From assembly GCA_001839685.1 (NCBI GenBank), contig MLAK01001288.1:1-22184 (forward strand): 22,184 nt of DNA. Direction: 5' to 3'. Within the stretch, counting starts at the first letter, position 1, and each line of letters opens with the position of its first letter. Positions 6,988 through 16,538 of this stretch are shown here, in pieces. The DNA is from Tritrichomonas foetus (taxonomy: Eukaryota; Parabasalia; Tritrichomonadida; Tritrichomonadidae). The notes beneath the pieces were generated by a model, which did no database searches, was not told the DNA's origin, and was given only the letters and a program-made list of their open reading frames with translations. A program made the position numbers and the translations under genes.

Positions 6988-8574
6988 ATGGAACCTTCAG
7001 ATAAAAATCTCATTCACGCCAATGATTATATCATTGAAGACAAAATAGAATCATCTTACTTGTATGTTTCCTATATTGCCAAACGAAAAGACGATAATAA
7101 AACTCAGTTCCAGGCGGCAATTTACAACAAGCCAATCTCTAGCTCAGATTCGAAATTTTTGAAACAAATCGAGTTATGGAGTCGAATAAATCATCCAGCA
7201 GTATCCAAATTTGTTGGATACAGTATGACAGACCCTAAAGGGAACAATTTTCCAATGATCGTATCGGATTTTTATCCAAATTCTAATCTCAGCCGACTCA
7301 TTTCCAATTTGCGACTCAACAATTCGATCCCCGGATGGACAGCGACCAAGAAATACATCATTATTTTGGGTATTGCTTTTGGTTTGAAATATCTTCATTC
7401 CCAAAATATTATCTTTTTGTCCATAAACCCAGACTGCATACTTTTAGATGAAAATTATCATCCAAAAATTTACGATTTTTCACTGGCAAGCTATTTGGAT
7501 TCGGAGAATCAAGAAATGTTGACAGGAACCAATCCGTCTGGATTAATGTCATATATGGCTCCTGAAACTTTAATTGATAACAAAGTTACTTTTCTATCCA
7601 ATGTTTATTCGTACGCGATCCTGATTTATGAACTGTTGACATTGAAATCGCCATATAATTCATCACTAAGCCAATTCAAGTTAGTGAATGAAATTTCTCA
7701 AGAAAAAAGGCCTGATCTTAGCTTGATCCAAAATGATTTTATTTGCGAGTTTTTGCCATGTCTTTGGGGAAATGATACAAATAAGCGAATTCCATTTGAT
7801 GATGTTGTTGATATCTTGATCGAAAATTATGAAAATAAAAAAATATTTTTAGCTGAAGATTTACCAAATATTGATATGGACGAAATTCGCACATACATCG
7901 CAAATATAAAAAATGCAGAAGATGGTACGACTTCAACTCCATCAAAAATTTCTGAAAGTCCTACAGAGAAGATTGATGAAACTAACAATAACTCCAGTTC
8001 AATAAATATTTTAAAACAGGCTATTAATTTTGAAGATAATGAAAATTTATATGAAGCAGCAAAATTATATAAACAAGCTGCAAACAATGGTGATGTTAAT
8101 GGAATGTTGCTTTATGGAAACTGTTTAGAAACAGGAAAATGTGTTCATGAGTCAAATTTAACAGAAGCTGCAAAAATGTATAAAATGGCATATGAAAAAG
8201 ATAATTCAAACACGAAAGCTATGATTTATTATGGTTCTATTCTTGAAAATGGATGTCCTGAATTTCCTCAAAACTTGACAGAAGCAGCAAATCTGTATAG
8301 AATGGCAGCAAATAAAGGAAACGTAAATGGAATGCTGTACATTGGAAGAGCATTCGAACTTGGACGTGGTGTTAAACAGGATTTCGCTGAAGCTGCAAAA
8401 TACTACAAAATGGCAGCAGATGCAAAAAATGATGATGGAATGCTGCTTTATGGAACAATGCTTGAACGTGGACAAGGTGTGCCTCAAAGCCAAACAGAAG
8501 CACTTCACTTTTATAAATTAGCTGCAATTGCTGGAAATGAAATTGCACCAAAACTTATCGAAATGATTTCGTAA
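6988..8574 (+). CDS. Pseudokinase (TKL-like) fused to Sel1 repeats
   Basis: This gene encodes 528 residues. Residues ~12-290 have the fold and order of a tyrosine-kinase-like kinase domain but lack the catalytic residues. There is no glycine-rich loop (IEDKIESSYLYVSY). The VAIK lysine position reads AAIY (Tyr46). The HRD motif reads FLS (144-146), so the catalytic Asp is Ser, with Asn and Cys at the next catalytic-loop positions. DFG reads DFS (163-165). APE is intact (191-193). A polar linker (310-338) leads to four or five Sel1-type repeats (about 340-525; motifs such as EAAKYYKMAADAKNDDGM, LLYGTMLERGQGV), which form an alpha-solenoid for protein binding. Kinase-Sel1 proteins are a large trichomonad family; most keep HRD. 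The likely role is a scaffold or allosteric regulator; the partner is unknown. The start is the ATG at 6988, after a tandem-duplicated leader. Confidence 0.85.
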   Translation: MEPSDKNLIHANDYIIEDKIESSYLYVSYIAKRKDDNKTQFQAAIYNKPISSSDSKFLKQIELWSRINHPAVSKFVGYSMTDPKGNNFPMIVSDFYPNSNLSRLISNLRLNNSIPGWTATKKYIIILGIAFGLKYLHSQNIIFLSINPDCILLDENYHPKIYDFSLASYLDSENQEMLTGTNPSGLMSYMAPETLIDNKVTFLSNVYSYAILIYELLTLKSPYNSSLSQFKLVNEISQEKRPDLSLIQNDFICEFLPCLWGNDTNKRIPFDDVVDILIENYENKKIFLAEDLPNIDMDEIRTYIANIKNAEDGTTSTPSKISESPTEKIDETNNNSSSINILKQAINFEDNENLYEAAKLYKQAANNGDVNGMLLYGNCLETGKCVHESNLTEAAKMYKMAYEKDNSNTKAMIYYGSILENGCPEFPQNLTEAANLYRMAANKGNVNGMLYIGRAFELGRGVKQDFAEAAKYYKMAADAKNDDGMLLYGTMLERGQGVPQSQTEALHFYKLAAIAGNEIAPKLIEMIS

Positions 8575-9157
8575 ATTGTTAAGTCATAAAAAAAGTCTGT
8601 TAAGGGACAGATTGCAAAATATCTGGACGATTTTTCAAAAATCTGATTAGTCATAATTTTGAATGAATTCTGACCAGTCATTTTTTCCTTTTCATCATCA
8701 AAATTAGAGATAAATAAAGGTTCTTCTAGAAATATAGTATACATATTATAATGTTGGTAACTTAAAATACGAAATTATAATTTGAGAGTATTTGGCTCAT
8801 ATATACAGAATAGGTACTTCTAAATCTAACACTTTTTTTATCATTTGTATCCATTTTATTTCATTCAAAACAGAACAATTGCTCCATAAAGCAAAGTAAT
8901 ATTGGATGTTTTTTTAAGAAATATAAATTGGGCGAAGCAGAAATCATGAAAACTATGTCTATTCGCATAAATATGCAATTGTTGTTTGATTTGGAAGATA
9001 ATTATAATATGCAATTGAAAAGAAATCAAAATAACCAAATAATGTTATAAATTTCCTTTATTAATATCAAAATAGTAATTCATAACCGAAGTTTAAGTAT
9101 AATTAATTTATGAACAGTCAACAAACAGAAAACTATTACATGAAGATTATGATTCTT
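8575..9157. other. Convergent intergenic spacer
   Basis: This is the AT-rich 3' region shared by the convergent pseudokinase gene and the kinase pseudogene. TAAATTG follows the stop directly, and ATAAA-like runs occur near 8587 and 8711. I see no gene in either strand; the open frames here have non-coding composition. Confidence 0.5.
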
Positions 9158-10384
9158 TCATTTTGGTGATGTATACAGATTGCCAAAATTCAAGCATTTC
9201 ATAACAGATTTATTATCCAAAAAAAGTCGGGAATTTCTCTTTTTCTGACAAGACATTGAGTATGGCTTTAAACTGGGTAATTTTTTCGGAACAGCTGTTG
9301 AGCTCCCACTTGAGCTTCCTAAAGATGTAAGTTTTACTTGATTGCTAAGTGATAAAGTTGATGGAAATTTAATTCGTTGTGACAGAAACATTGGGCTGGG
9401 CAACATTGGTGGCGAATGGGCAGTATGCTGTGAATGATGCAAACTCGTAAAAGACTCATAGTTCGGCATTGATGACATTAGCTTCATTTCACGCATAGCA
9501 ATGATCACAGCTAAATCATTTGCCATATCTTCAATTGTTGCTCTGCTTTCAGGTTTATAAACTAAAGCTTTTTTAACTATATGAAAGATATTGCAGGGAA
9601 TGTTGCGGCCAACATAATTCATGCTTCGGATGGATTTAATAACATCATTTTTTGTTTTACCGAAAAATGGATAATGTCCAGTAAAAACCCGATAAAGTAA
9701 TACACCAAAAGCCCAGATGTCACTTTTAATTGGTGAAAAATTCGATTTATTGATTATTTCAGGAGAGAGATAATAAAGTGATCCTTCATGCTTGCTAATT
9801 TTAGCTGAATTATTCGGTAAAAATTCACTCAAACCAAAATCAGCTATTTTAATTCTATCATTTTGATCAAAAAGCATGTTTTGTGCTTTGATGTCTCGAT
9901 GAGCAAAAGACATTGAATGGCAGTATTTTAAACCTAGTGCTATATCATAGCATATTTTTAACTTCTCATCAAAAGTAAGATGATTCAATCTTTCTTCTAA
10001 ACTTCAATTCGGACATAACTCCAAAACGATAAACATTAAATTTCCTTCTCTGAAGAAGTCAAAAAGCTGAATAACATGTGGATCATCAAGTTTTTTGAGT
10101 GCATTCACTTCACTTTCAAATGATCGAATATTGGAATTAAATGATGGCCCGCAATCATCGCCACATTCATTTTTTTGATCGGAACTTTGAGAGGATGAGT
10201 TGGCATCATTTTTAGTGCCCCTTGTTCGAATTCCCAAGACTTTGACTGCAAAATGATTTTCAATTGCATAATGCGAAGAGGTGGCCTTGTATACACGTCC
10301 AAAGCCACCTTGACCAATAACAGATTCGAGTGTATAATGATGTATATGATAGGGGAGAGGAAATTCAATAACTTTGAACGTCAT
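9158..10384 (-). pseudogene. Serine/threonine protein kinase (CAMK/ULK-like) interrupted by one in-frame TGA
   Basis: One continuous minus-strand frame runs from ATG 10384 to a TGA stop at 9158 (408 codons), interrupted only by a TGA at codon 127 (10004-10006). All kinase elements are present: glycine loop GQGGFGRVYKA (24-34), AVK lysine at 48, a Ser/Asn-rich insert (about 55-85), the alpha-C glutamate near 92, HRDIKAQN (from 162), DFG (182-184), SPE in place of APE (207-209), and a serine-rich tail after ~310. The stop lies after ELCPN and before SLEERL, where kinases usually have a glycine (CPNGSL). A single GGA-to-TGA change explains it. The downstream part has no ATG near its start, so it would not be made separately. 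The gene is therefore either a very young pseudogene, a readthrough gene, or a sequencing error. Catalytic residues downstream show no decay. The target is unknown. Confidence 0.85.
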
Positions 10385-10404
10385 TTAATAAATCACGAAA
10401 AGGA

Positions 10405-10413
10405 AATAAATGA
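10405..10413 (-). promoter_or_regulatory. Candidate initiator (Inr) of the kinase pseudogene
   Basis: On the minus strand TCATTTATT fits TCA-Y-W and would start a leader of about 27 bases before ATG 10384. A retained promoter agrees with a recent loss of function. Confidence 0.35.
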
Positions 10414-11609
10414 AATGTAATGAAAAAAAAAAATAAAAAAACTTATAGAAAAAAATTATTGAGCAGAATTATTGAAATATGCGAAAATATTATGGCTTAG
10501 AAAATATTTAGATAACTATGAATATTTCTGAGAATTATTCGCAATAATTCAAAATTCCCACAAAAAAAGAAATGAATTTTCAGACACTATTCAATATTCA
10601 TAATTATTAAATAGAAACATAAACCGTATAATGATAAGAATAAAGAAAATAAAATTGTATGAACTTTTCAAAAAACTTATGGTGTCAAATGTATATCCAG
10701 TCGTTGTTCAATCTTTGATGAAAAACTGATTTAAACTAGAAGAAAAACTGCAGTTTTGAATGCCTTCTAAATCGCCGAATATGATGTTCACAAAATTTCA
10801 AAAGGTAGATTTCTTTCAAACCCATTATCTTATTTTATGGTCAATAGAAAATATACATGAAAACCTAATGATATATTTTATATTATAATTCTTTGTAGGT
10901 CTGGGTTAAATATAAGAAATTTTAAAATATATTTTTTAAAACAGGATATCACGTCAAAAAGAAATCGCATTATTTCTGAATTTTCAATAATTCAAAGACT
11001 CTTCTCAATTGAGTGGAAGAATTTCATTGCTAACAAAATTATTTTGTCTAAAATTTTTCTATGAGATTATAAAAACACGAAAATTCAGTGAAGAAAAAAA
11101 TACATATGTTCTGAATATTTTCAAAGATATTTACAAAATGTGTTAGGAGGAAATATGGTTTTCTGAAAATGGTATTCCTTCAGAAATTTTAATATTTTTC
11201 AATTCTTTTTATTCGATAGTTTCTCAAAAATAAATAATTTGTGAATGAGATTGCTCATTCGATGATCTGTTTTCTCAATTATTTTATGGAGAGTGATGAA
11301 TTCTGAAAAGCATAAGTCATCCAACAGCAAAAGAATAAGTATATATGGGAAATTTTCCACTCGTTTCCAACAAATGTAAGAATTAGGTTTCAGTACAAAT
11401 TTATCAAATAATCTATCACAAAATTGTGAGAATTATTTCATCAAACAAATTGAAAAATTTTCAATTAAATCACTATTGAAAATTTTCCTAACGAAAAAAT
11501 CGTTGAAAGACAATCGGGTATAATCTTGAGGAATCTTCTTTCGCAAAGATTGTTAGTTAACCTATAAATGAGACAATAATCAGATTGTAAAGAACCTCAA
11601 CGAATATTC

Positions 11610-11627
11610 ATCGGCATTAATGCCGAT
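11610..11627. repeat. Perfect 18-bp palindrome
   Basis: ATCGGCATTAATGCCGAT is a perfect palindrome, unusually rich in G and C for this AT-rich gene-poor stretch. Its role is unknown; it could be a protein-binding site. Confidence 0.8.
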
Positions 11628-12279
11628 AAATTCACACTTCACAAAATTGAGAAGACTAACAGAAAATACATATTACGTAAAATAATGTGGTTATTCATGT
11701 GTTAAATAATAGTATTACCCTATTAGGATATAATTATTTTGTGAAAAATCATCGGGGAAAAAAAACTATAATTGTTATTAGACGAACATTTATTTTGATT
11801 CAAAATAGCCTTAAATACCGGTTGATGTTTGTGGCCCATCAATATTTCTCGAATATTTTGAAGACTCCCACAAAATTTCGCATTCGTCATGCCAAGAGAG
11901 TGAGTCACAATCATCTTTTCGCTTACCAATAAAATTCCAAAATGTCTTTGTGTGAATGTAATACCAATATAATGACTATATCAATAATTTTTCTCATTAT
12001 TTTTCATATTTTCGAACACCTTTTTTTCGGTGACTTCTTGTGTTTATTTCATATGATTTACTTGGTAATTGTAAGAAAAATGAGCTCTGTTGGCTTAACT
12101 TTTGTGTGGAGAGTAATTTTATTCAGTTTCAAATTCGAAATTTACCTGGAAACTTATTCACTTAAATAAAATTACATTACAGATAGAATTATCCATAAAA
12201 ATATGTATTAGATATGATAGAACAGCATTATCATTGACTGATGTCAATATAATTAATCTTTACGATTCTTAAATGGTCA

Positions 12280-12294
12280 AAATAACGGTTATTT
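12280..12294. promoter_or_regulatory. Inverted Myb-type sites
   Basis: AAATAACGGTTATTT has 7-bp perfect arms around one base and contains TAACGG, a classic Myb core; ATAACCGCC follows at about 12300. Myb proteins are major trichomonad regulators. The site lies about 150 bases beyond the DUF4838 gene's 3' end with no obvious gene to control, so its function is uncertain. Confidence 0.3.
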
Positions 12295-12439
12295 CACCAT
12301 AACCGCCTTTCCTTTCATGAGAAAATATATAATGAAAGAAAATAAGAATAAAAAGTGGTCTGAAAGTCCTATAAAATCGAATGTATTTAAGTTTAACTTT
12401 AGAAAACATGAAAAATCGCAATAGAACAAAAATAATAGC

Positions 12440-15400
12440 CTATGTGTATGTTTCATTCTTCAAAAAGCTGTCAGCACTTAAATATGACCATGTGCTATTC
12501 GTGCTTTTCTTCCGTGAAATATAACAGCAAAATATAATCAACAGTAAAATCACCATAAACCCAGCTGCCGCAGATAATCCAATTACAAGTGCAGAATTGT
12601 CAACAATTTCATCCTGGTGTCCAATGTGAACCATGTTTACTGATCCGATATCAACTGCAAAGGCTGATTCCTGACAAGAAATCTTGGCTGAGCATTGTTC
12701 ACCTGTTGGTATAAAAGAGCCAATGTTTATATGATTATACTTATTAATTTGGATTGGTGACAAAACATCATCAATTGACATAACTGATACGTCTTTACTT
12801 ATTATAGTTTTATTATCGCATTCTATTTGGATATTAAATGCATTTCCTGCTCGTTTCTTAGGAACAATCTTAGCATCAATTGATAAATTAAATTCAACTC
12901 CTTTATATTTTGAATCGAAGTTTGTGTCGTATTGTAATCTGTGCCAAATTGCAACATTTGTTGAGTTACAGAAACAATGAGCCGCTCTTGAAGTTGAAGA
13001 AGAAGAATCTTCAACAAAAGTTGCGAGTGATTCATCAATTTGAAAAACTTCTGGATCATAAATTAGATAAATATCCTCATTATATCCATCAATTGATTCA
13101 TTATCTTGAGGTATATCTTCAATATTTCTCATTGGTGTTAATGTGAATTGTAATTGGTGATTGTCTTCAATGCTTTGAAGTCTTGATGATTCAGAGAAAA
13201 TAAGTCTAATGGTGTCATTGGATGGAGTCATTTTTATTAAAAGTCTTTCAAATTTTTCTTCAGGAATGTTGACTTTAACTCCTGTTTTTTCTTCAACAGA
13301 TGCAAAAATTATCGATTTTCGACCAAGGAGTGATACTCCAGAAATTGAAAATAAAGGTGAAATTTGATCAATTTTAATTTTATTTATCATCCAATCACAA
13401 TCGTCCATTTTGAAAGCCAGTTTATGTGGATTTTTAATATTTAATGAAAATGAAACAACTGGTCTATAAAAGCCATGAAAACTGCACGAAACTTCAAGTT
13501 GTTTCGAATTAATTAAATGATATTCTTTTGTTAAATCATTGTTATATAGCCTTAAATATGTTTGATTAATTTTCCCAATTTTGAATTGATCATTAGAAAT
13601 ATAATCAATAGGAATTGTACTATTAATAATAGAATTAAAATCAATTCCACCAAAGTTTCCATTAATAAAACTTTTTTCACCAAAATAAAAACTTCCAATC
13701 CTTCCAGATTGATCAATAGCAATACCAACTTTTGTATCTTCAAACTCTAAATACGAAATATTATACCCAAAAACACAACTTTTGATTTCAACTAATTGTT
13801 TGTGTTCAAAAATTTCATCTCTCGATAAATGAATAAAATCATCTTCATTAAAATCTTTCATTGGAAAATAATGTTTATTTATTATTCGGTCACTGTTTTG
13901 AGAAATTTTTGGAGAAATTATAGAAACAAGATTGCTAGCCAAATAATAAGATTCATTTGGTGTATTTAATGGCTCTACAAAATTGGTTTTGTTTTCCATT
14001 TGCCAGAAAAATTGCATATTTTCCCTTTCTTTCTTAATTCTAAAGAATTTGGTATAATAAATTGAAGCTCTGGTTTTTTGAACATGGTCTAATGCTAATT
14101 TATCATTTTTCACTTCTTCTTCAGCTTGTTTCAATATATTTTCGGCTAAAATTAAGAAATTATCAAAATCATCTAATTCTGTTATTAAAATATTTGGTGT
14201 TATTTTGTTTTTATATTGGGTCATATACTCATTTAAAGAATTAATAAATTCTACAATATGTATGGAAGCCTTTCCATAATAATGATCGAAAAATTTATTT
14301 GAAAGCTTTTCAACATCAGCGCTGACATTCCAAAGTAATTTCGAAATTATATAATTTTGATACTCATTGAAAAATCCATGAGGTTCATAACCATCAAAGA
14401 AAACTGCAATGATTCCATTTTTTTTATAAAGTTGCAAATTTTTCTGTATTGAATTAAAGTTTGGGAAAATCCCTAAAAATTCTTTTGTTGATGAAAAATA
14501 ATCCCAAATCATTTGATTTTGAGTTTTTGAAGTCCATCCTTGTAAATCATTATAGAAATTGGTATTAAAAGATGATTCATTAATGGATTGCACAATATCA
14601 TTTTCAATAGTTTTAAATCGTAAAATAACATTCGATTCAGGAGAAATAGATGTTGGAATTCCATTTGATGTAATTAAGGTTTCAATGTAGACATTAGTGA
14701 TATTTTGTTTTTCAAAATGAGATTTCACTCTTTGAGCAACCGAATTCACAAAAGTTAGCAAATACCCATTTTGACCTCTAATTATTTGATAAGCTCGACA
14801 ATATTCACACTGACAGAAATGAAAATTATCATTTGGACTCACCGAATAAACATTTAAACTTTCTCTCATATGACTTTCTTGATGGAAATTGTTATTATTA
14901 TTTTTATGATAACGATTATTAATAATTTCATGGTCATGTTCATTTTGAAAATCGTTGCTCGAAAGTTGATGATAATAGAAAGAATTTGAATTTTTTAGAT
15001 CAGTTTCAATGAAATCAATTAAATTTTGAGATAATTTTTCAATCATTTCCTGATTTGTGAAGCAGAGTTGAGTAAAGTTGACTCTTCTTCCATGTTCATC
15101 CATTGCATACCATCCTGGATGATCTGTAAAATAAATTGATGGAGGTAATAATTCAAATAAAGTATGATTGAATAAATTAGCACCAAATTTGAAAGATCCA
15201 CCTTTTTCTTGATTTATTTCATAATGAAAATTATTTCGCAAAAAATAATTGAAGTCATCATTACCACGAATATATGAAGCTCTATAGATGAAATCAGGTT
15301 TATGAATTTCTTTTTCAAATTCAACAGAAAATTCATCAATTTCTGGAATAAAAATTTGATCTTTTGAAAAAAATGACACGTTTCCAAATCGTTCTATAAT

Positions 15401-15766
15401 TTCGATTACACCATAATGAAGACCTCTTTCTCCGCCATGAATGATAAGCATATCATTACTTATTTCTAAGATAAAATCATCATTACTTTCAATTTGGTCG
15501 CTTTGTCCAATAATTGAATGATCATTTGGAGTAGTGTAATTTAAAAATATTGATTGATCAGGAATTTCAGTAAAGTCATTTTTATATTGATTGCTTAATT
15601 CTTGGGTGGGAAGAACAACATCTGTCAATTTCTGAATATAATCTTGAAGTAAAAATGATGCATTTTTAGCTGTGTTAGATTCAGTTTGAGAATATACAAT
15701 TGTATACTTAGGAGACTCGCCACGAACTGCAAGCTTTAAAAAAATGCAAAAGAGAGAAAATATCAT
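12440..15766 (-). CDS. DUF4838-family type I membrane protein, putative surface glycosidase-like protein
   Basis: This gene encodes 1108 residues from ATG 15766. The frame stays open to an ATG at 16015, but the extra 83 residues look non-coding. Starting at 15766 gives a clean signal peptide (MIFSLFCIFLKLAVRG) and puts a TCATTCAC initiator 41 bases upstream. An alpha-glucuronidase-N-like domain follows (about 23-150; YTIVYSQTESNTAKNASFLL, then HGGERGLHYGVIEIIERFG). DUF4838 comes next (about 165-500), with HPGWYAMDEHGRRVNFTQLC, then VSPNDNFHFCQCEYC, the paired-cysteine signature of the family. A His/Asn-rich insert interrupts it around residues 285-310. A beta-rich C-terminal region precedes a membrane helix (VIGLSAAAGFMVILLLIIF, about 1060-1085) and an RKK tail with a short cytoplasmic end. 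It is probably displayed on the cell surface or in lysosomes; the substrate, perhaps host glycans, is inference. Confidence 0.8.
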   Translation of the reverse strand: MIFSLFCIFLKLAVRGESPKYTIVYSQTESNTAKNASFLLQDYIQKLTDVVLPTQELSNQYKNDFTEIPDQSIFLNYTTPNDHSIIGQSDQIESNDDFILEISNDMLIIHGGERGLHYGVIEIIERFGNVSFFSKDQIFIPEIDEFSVEFEKEIHKPDFIYRASYIRGNDDFNYFLRNNFHYEINQEKGGSFKFGANLFNHTLFELLPPSIYFTDHPGWYAMDEHGRRVNFTQLCFTNQEMIEKLSQNLIDFIETDLKNSNSFYYHQLSSNDFQNEHDHEIINNRYHKNNNNNFHQESHMRESLNVYSVSPNDNFHFCQCEYCRAYQIIRGQNGYLLTFVNSVAQRVKSHFEKQNITNVYIETLITSNGIPTSISPESNVILRFKTIENDIVQSINESSFNTNFYNDLQGWTSKTQNQMIWDYFSSTKEFLGIFPNFNSIQKNLQLYKKNGIIAVFFDGYEPHGFFNEYQNYIISKLLWNVSADVEKLSNKFFDHYYGKASIHIVEFINSLNEYMTQYKNKITPNILITELDDFDNFLILAENILKQAEEEVKNDKLALDHVQKTRASIYYTKFFRIKKERENMQFFWQMENKTNFVEPLNTPNESYYLASNLVSIISPKISQNSDRIINKHYFPMKDFNEDDFIHLSRDEIFEHKQLVEIKSCVFGYNISYLEFEDTKVGIAIDQSGRIGSFYFGEKSFINGNFGGIDFNSIINSTIPIDYISNDQFKIGKINQTYLRLYNNDLTKEYHLINSKQLEVSCSFHGFYRPVVSFSLNIKNPHKLAFKMDDCDWMINKIKIDQISPLFSISGVSLLGRKSIIFASVEEKTGVKVNIPEEKFERLLIKMTPSNDTIRLIFSESSRLQSIEDNHQLQFTLTPMRNIEDIPQDNESIDGYNEDIYLIYDPEVFQIDESLATFVEDSSSSTSRAAHCFCNSTNVAIWHRLQYDTNFDSKYKGVEFNLSIDAKIVPKKRAGNAFNIQIECDNKTIISKDVSVMSIDDVLSPIQINKYNHINIGSFIPTGEQCSAKISCQESAFAVDIGSVNMVHIGHQDEIVDNSALVIGLSAAAGFMVILLLIIFCCYISRKKSTNSTWSYLSADSFLKNETYT

Positions 15767-15801
15767 GAATGTGTAAAATTTCTGAGAGATTGAAAATTTT
15801 T

Positions 15802-15809
15802 GTGAATGA
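15802..15809 (-). promoter_or_regulatory. Candidate initiator (Inr) of the DUF4838 gene
   Basis: Minus-strand TCATTCAC fits the TCA-Y-W initiator and predicts transcription from A15807, inside the longer open frame. It therefore favours ATG 15766 over ATG 16015. Confidence 0.4.
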
Positions 15810-16529
15810 GTTTGAGATTGTATTGAAATTTCTATCACATGTGCGTTCTGAAAAAGTGAATATATTCGATTTTGAATTACTACGATTTGCATGGGAAATA
15901 TTAGAATTTTGTCGTATATTGTGCTAATTTTAGATTTATATAGACTTTTAAAAGCATGCATTACATTATAAAAACATTTTATTTCAAGTTTGAAAAATTT
16001 CATCACAAAAGTCATTGCATTTCACATTTATAATATTTGATCAAATATTAAATCTTTACCTAAACCTTTAAATCAACGAATACATTCTACTATTTCATGT
16101 GTTCTTTTTTTTATGACTGCAATGGTGAATTTCGAAAAATGATTTGGAGCCAAATAAACTCAGAATTATGATGTTATAATGAAATGATAAGAGTCAATGC
16201 TAGTTGAGATTGTGTCTTTATCAATAAATCAAATGGATGGTGATGCCAATCATATGTATGAGTTTTTTGGAAAAAAATCCATCATTGTATTAAATAAATG
16301 ATAACTTTTGAAAAATATCTAATTGATTTATGCCAAAATGTATAGCTTTTGAGTTCGGTGAAAAATTTACACACTTCATCCTCTCCTATATTTTATTCAA
16401 AAACTTTACATGTTCAAATCAGAATTTCACAAACTTCAAAAATATCCAACCATATATTAATACAAAAAGTTGACAGCATTTGATCGCAAAATTTTTTAAC
16501 TTACCCAAGAACATAAAAATTTACATCAA
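15810..16529. other. Divergent promoter region
   Basis: This AT-rich region lies between the minus-strand DUF4838 gene and the plus-strand C2-like gene. Its left part keeps open the artificial N-terminal extension of the DUF4838 frame. No RNA gene or clear palindrome is visible. Confidence 0.45.
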
Positions 16530-16538
16530 TCATTTATC
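16530..16538 (+). promoter_or_regulatory. Initiator (Inr) of the C2-like proline-rich gene
   Basis: TCATTTATC sits directly against ATG 16539 and fits the TCA-Y-W initiator. Transcription from A16532 would give a seven-base leader; very short leaders are typical of trichomonad mRNAs. Confidence 0.6.

Larger units (their letters stand above)
10385..12439. other. About 2 kb with no convincing gene
   Basis: This is the longest gene-poor stretch in the window, very AT-rich. The right end is the 3' flank of the DUF4838 gene, the left end the promoter of the kinase pseudogene. Frames of 81 codons (11687-11932) and 75 codons (11942-12169) exist on the plus strand, but their composition is like the surrounding DNA and they match nothing I know. 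Palindromes occur at 10744-10757 (AAAACTGCAGTTTT), 11448-11466, 11610-11627 and 12280-12294. The region could hold an unrecognised non-coding RNA or a fully decayed gene; I see no proof of either. Confidence 0.45.

Noticed and set aside
10212..10238. GTTCGAATTCCC resembling a tRNA B-box
   Set aside because: It lies in the coding part of the kinase pseudogene, with no A-box or acceptor stem around it.
11687..12169. Two plus-strand frames of 81 and 75 codons in the gene-poor stretch
   Set aside because: Base composition equals the surrounding spacer, no initiator or domain, and a similar frame exists on the opposite strand.
15767..16015. 83-residue N-terminal extension of the DUF4838 protein from ATG 16015
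   Set aside because: Its composition resembles intergenic DNA, it would bury the signal peptide, and the likely initiator lies inside it.
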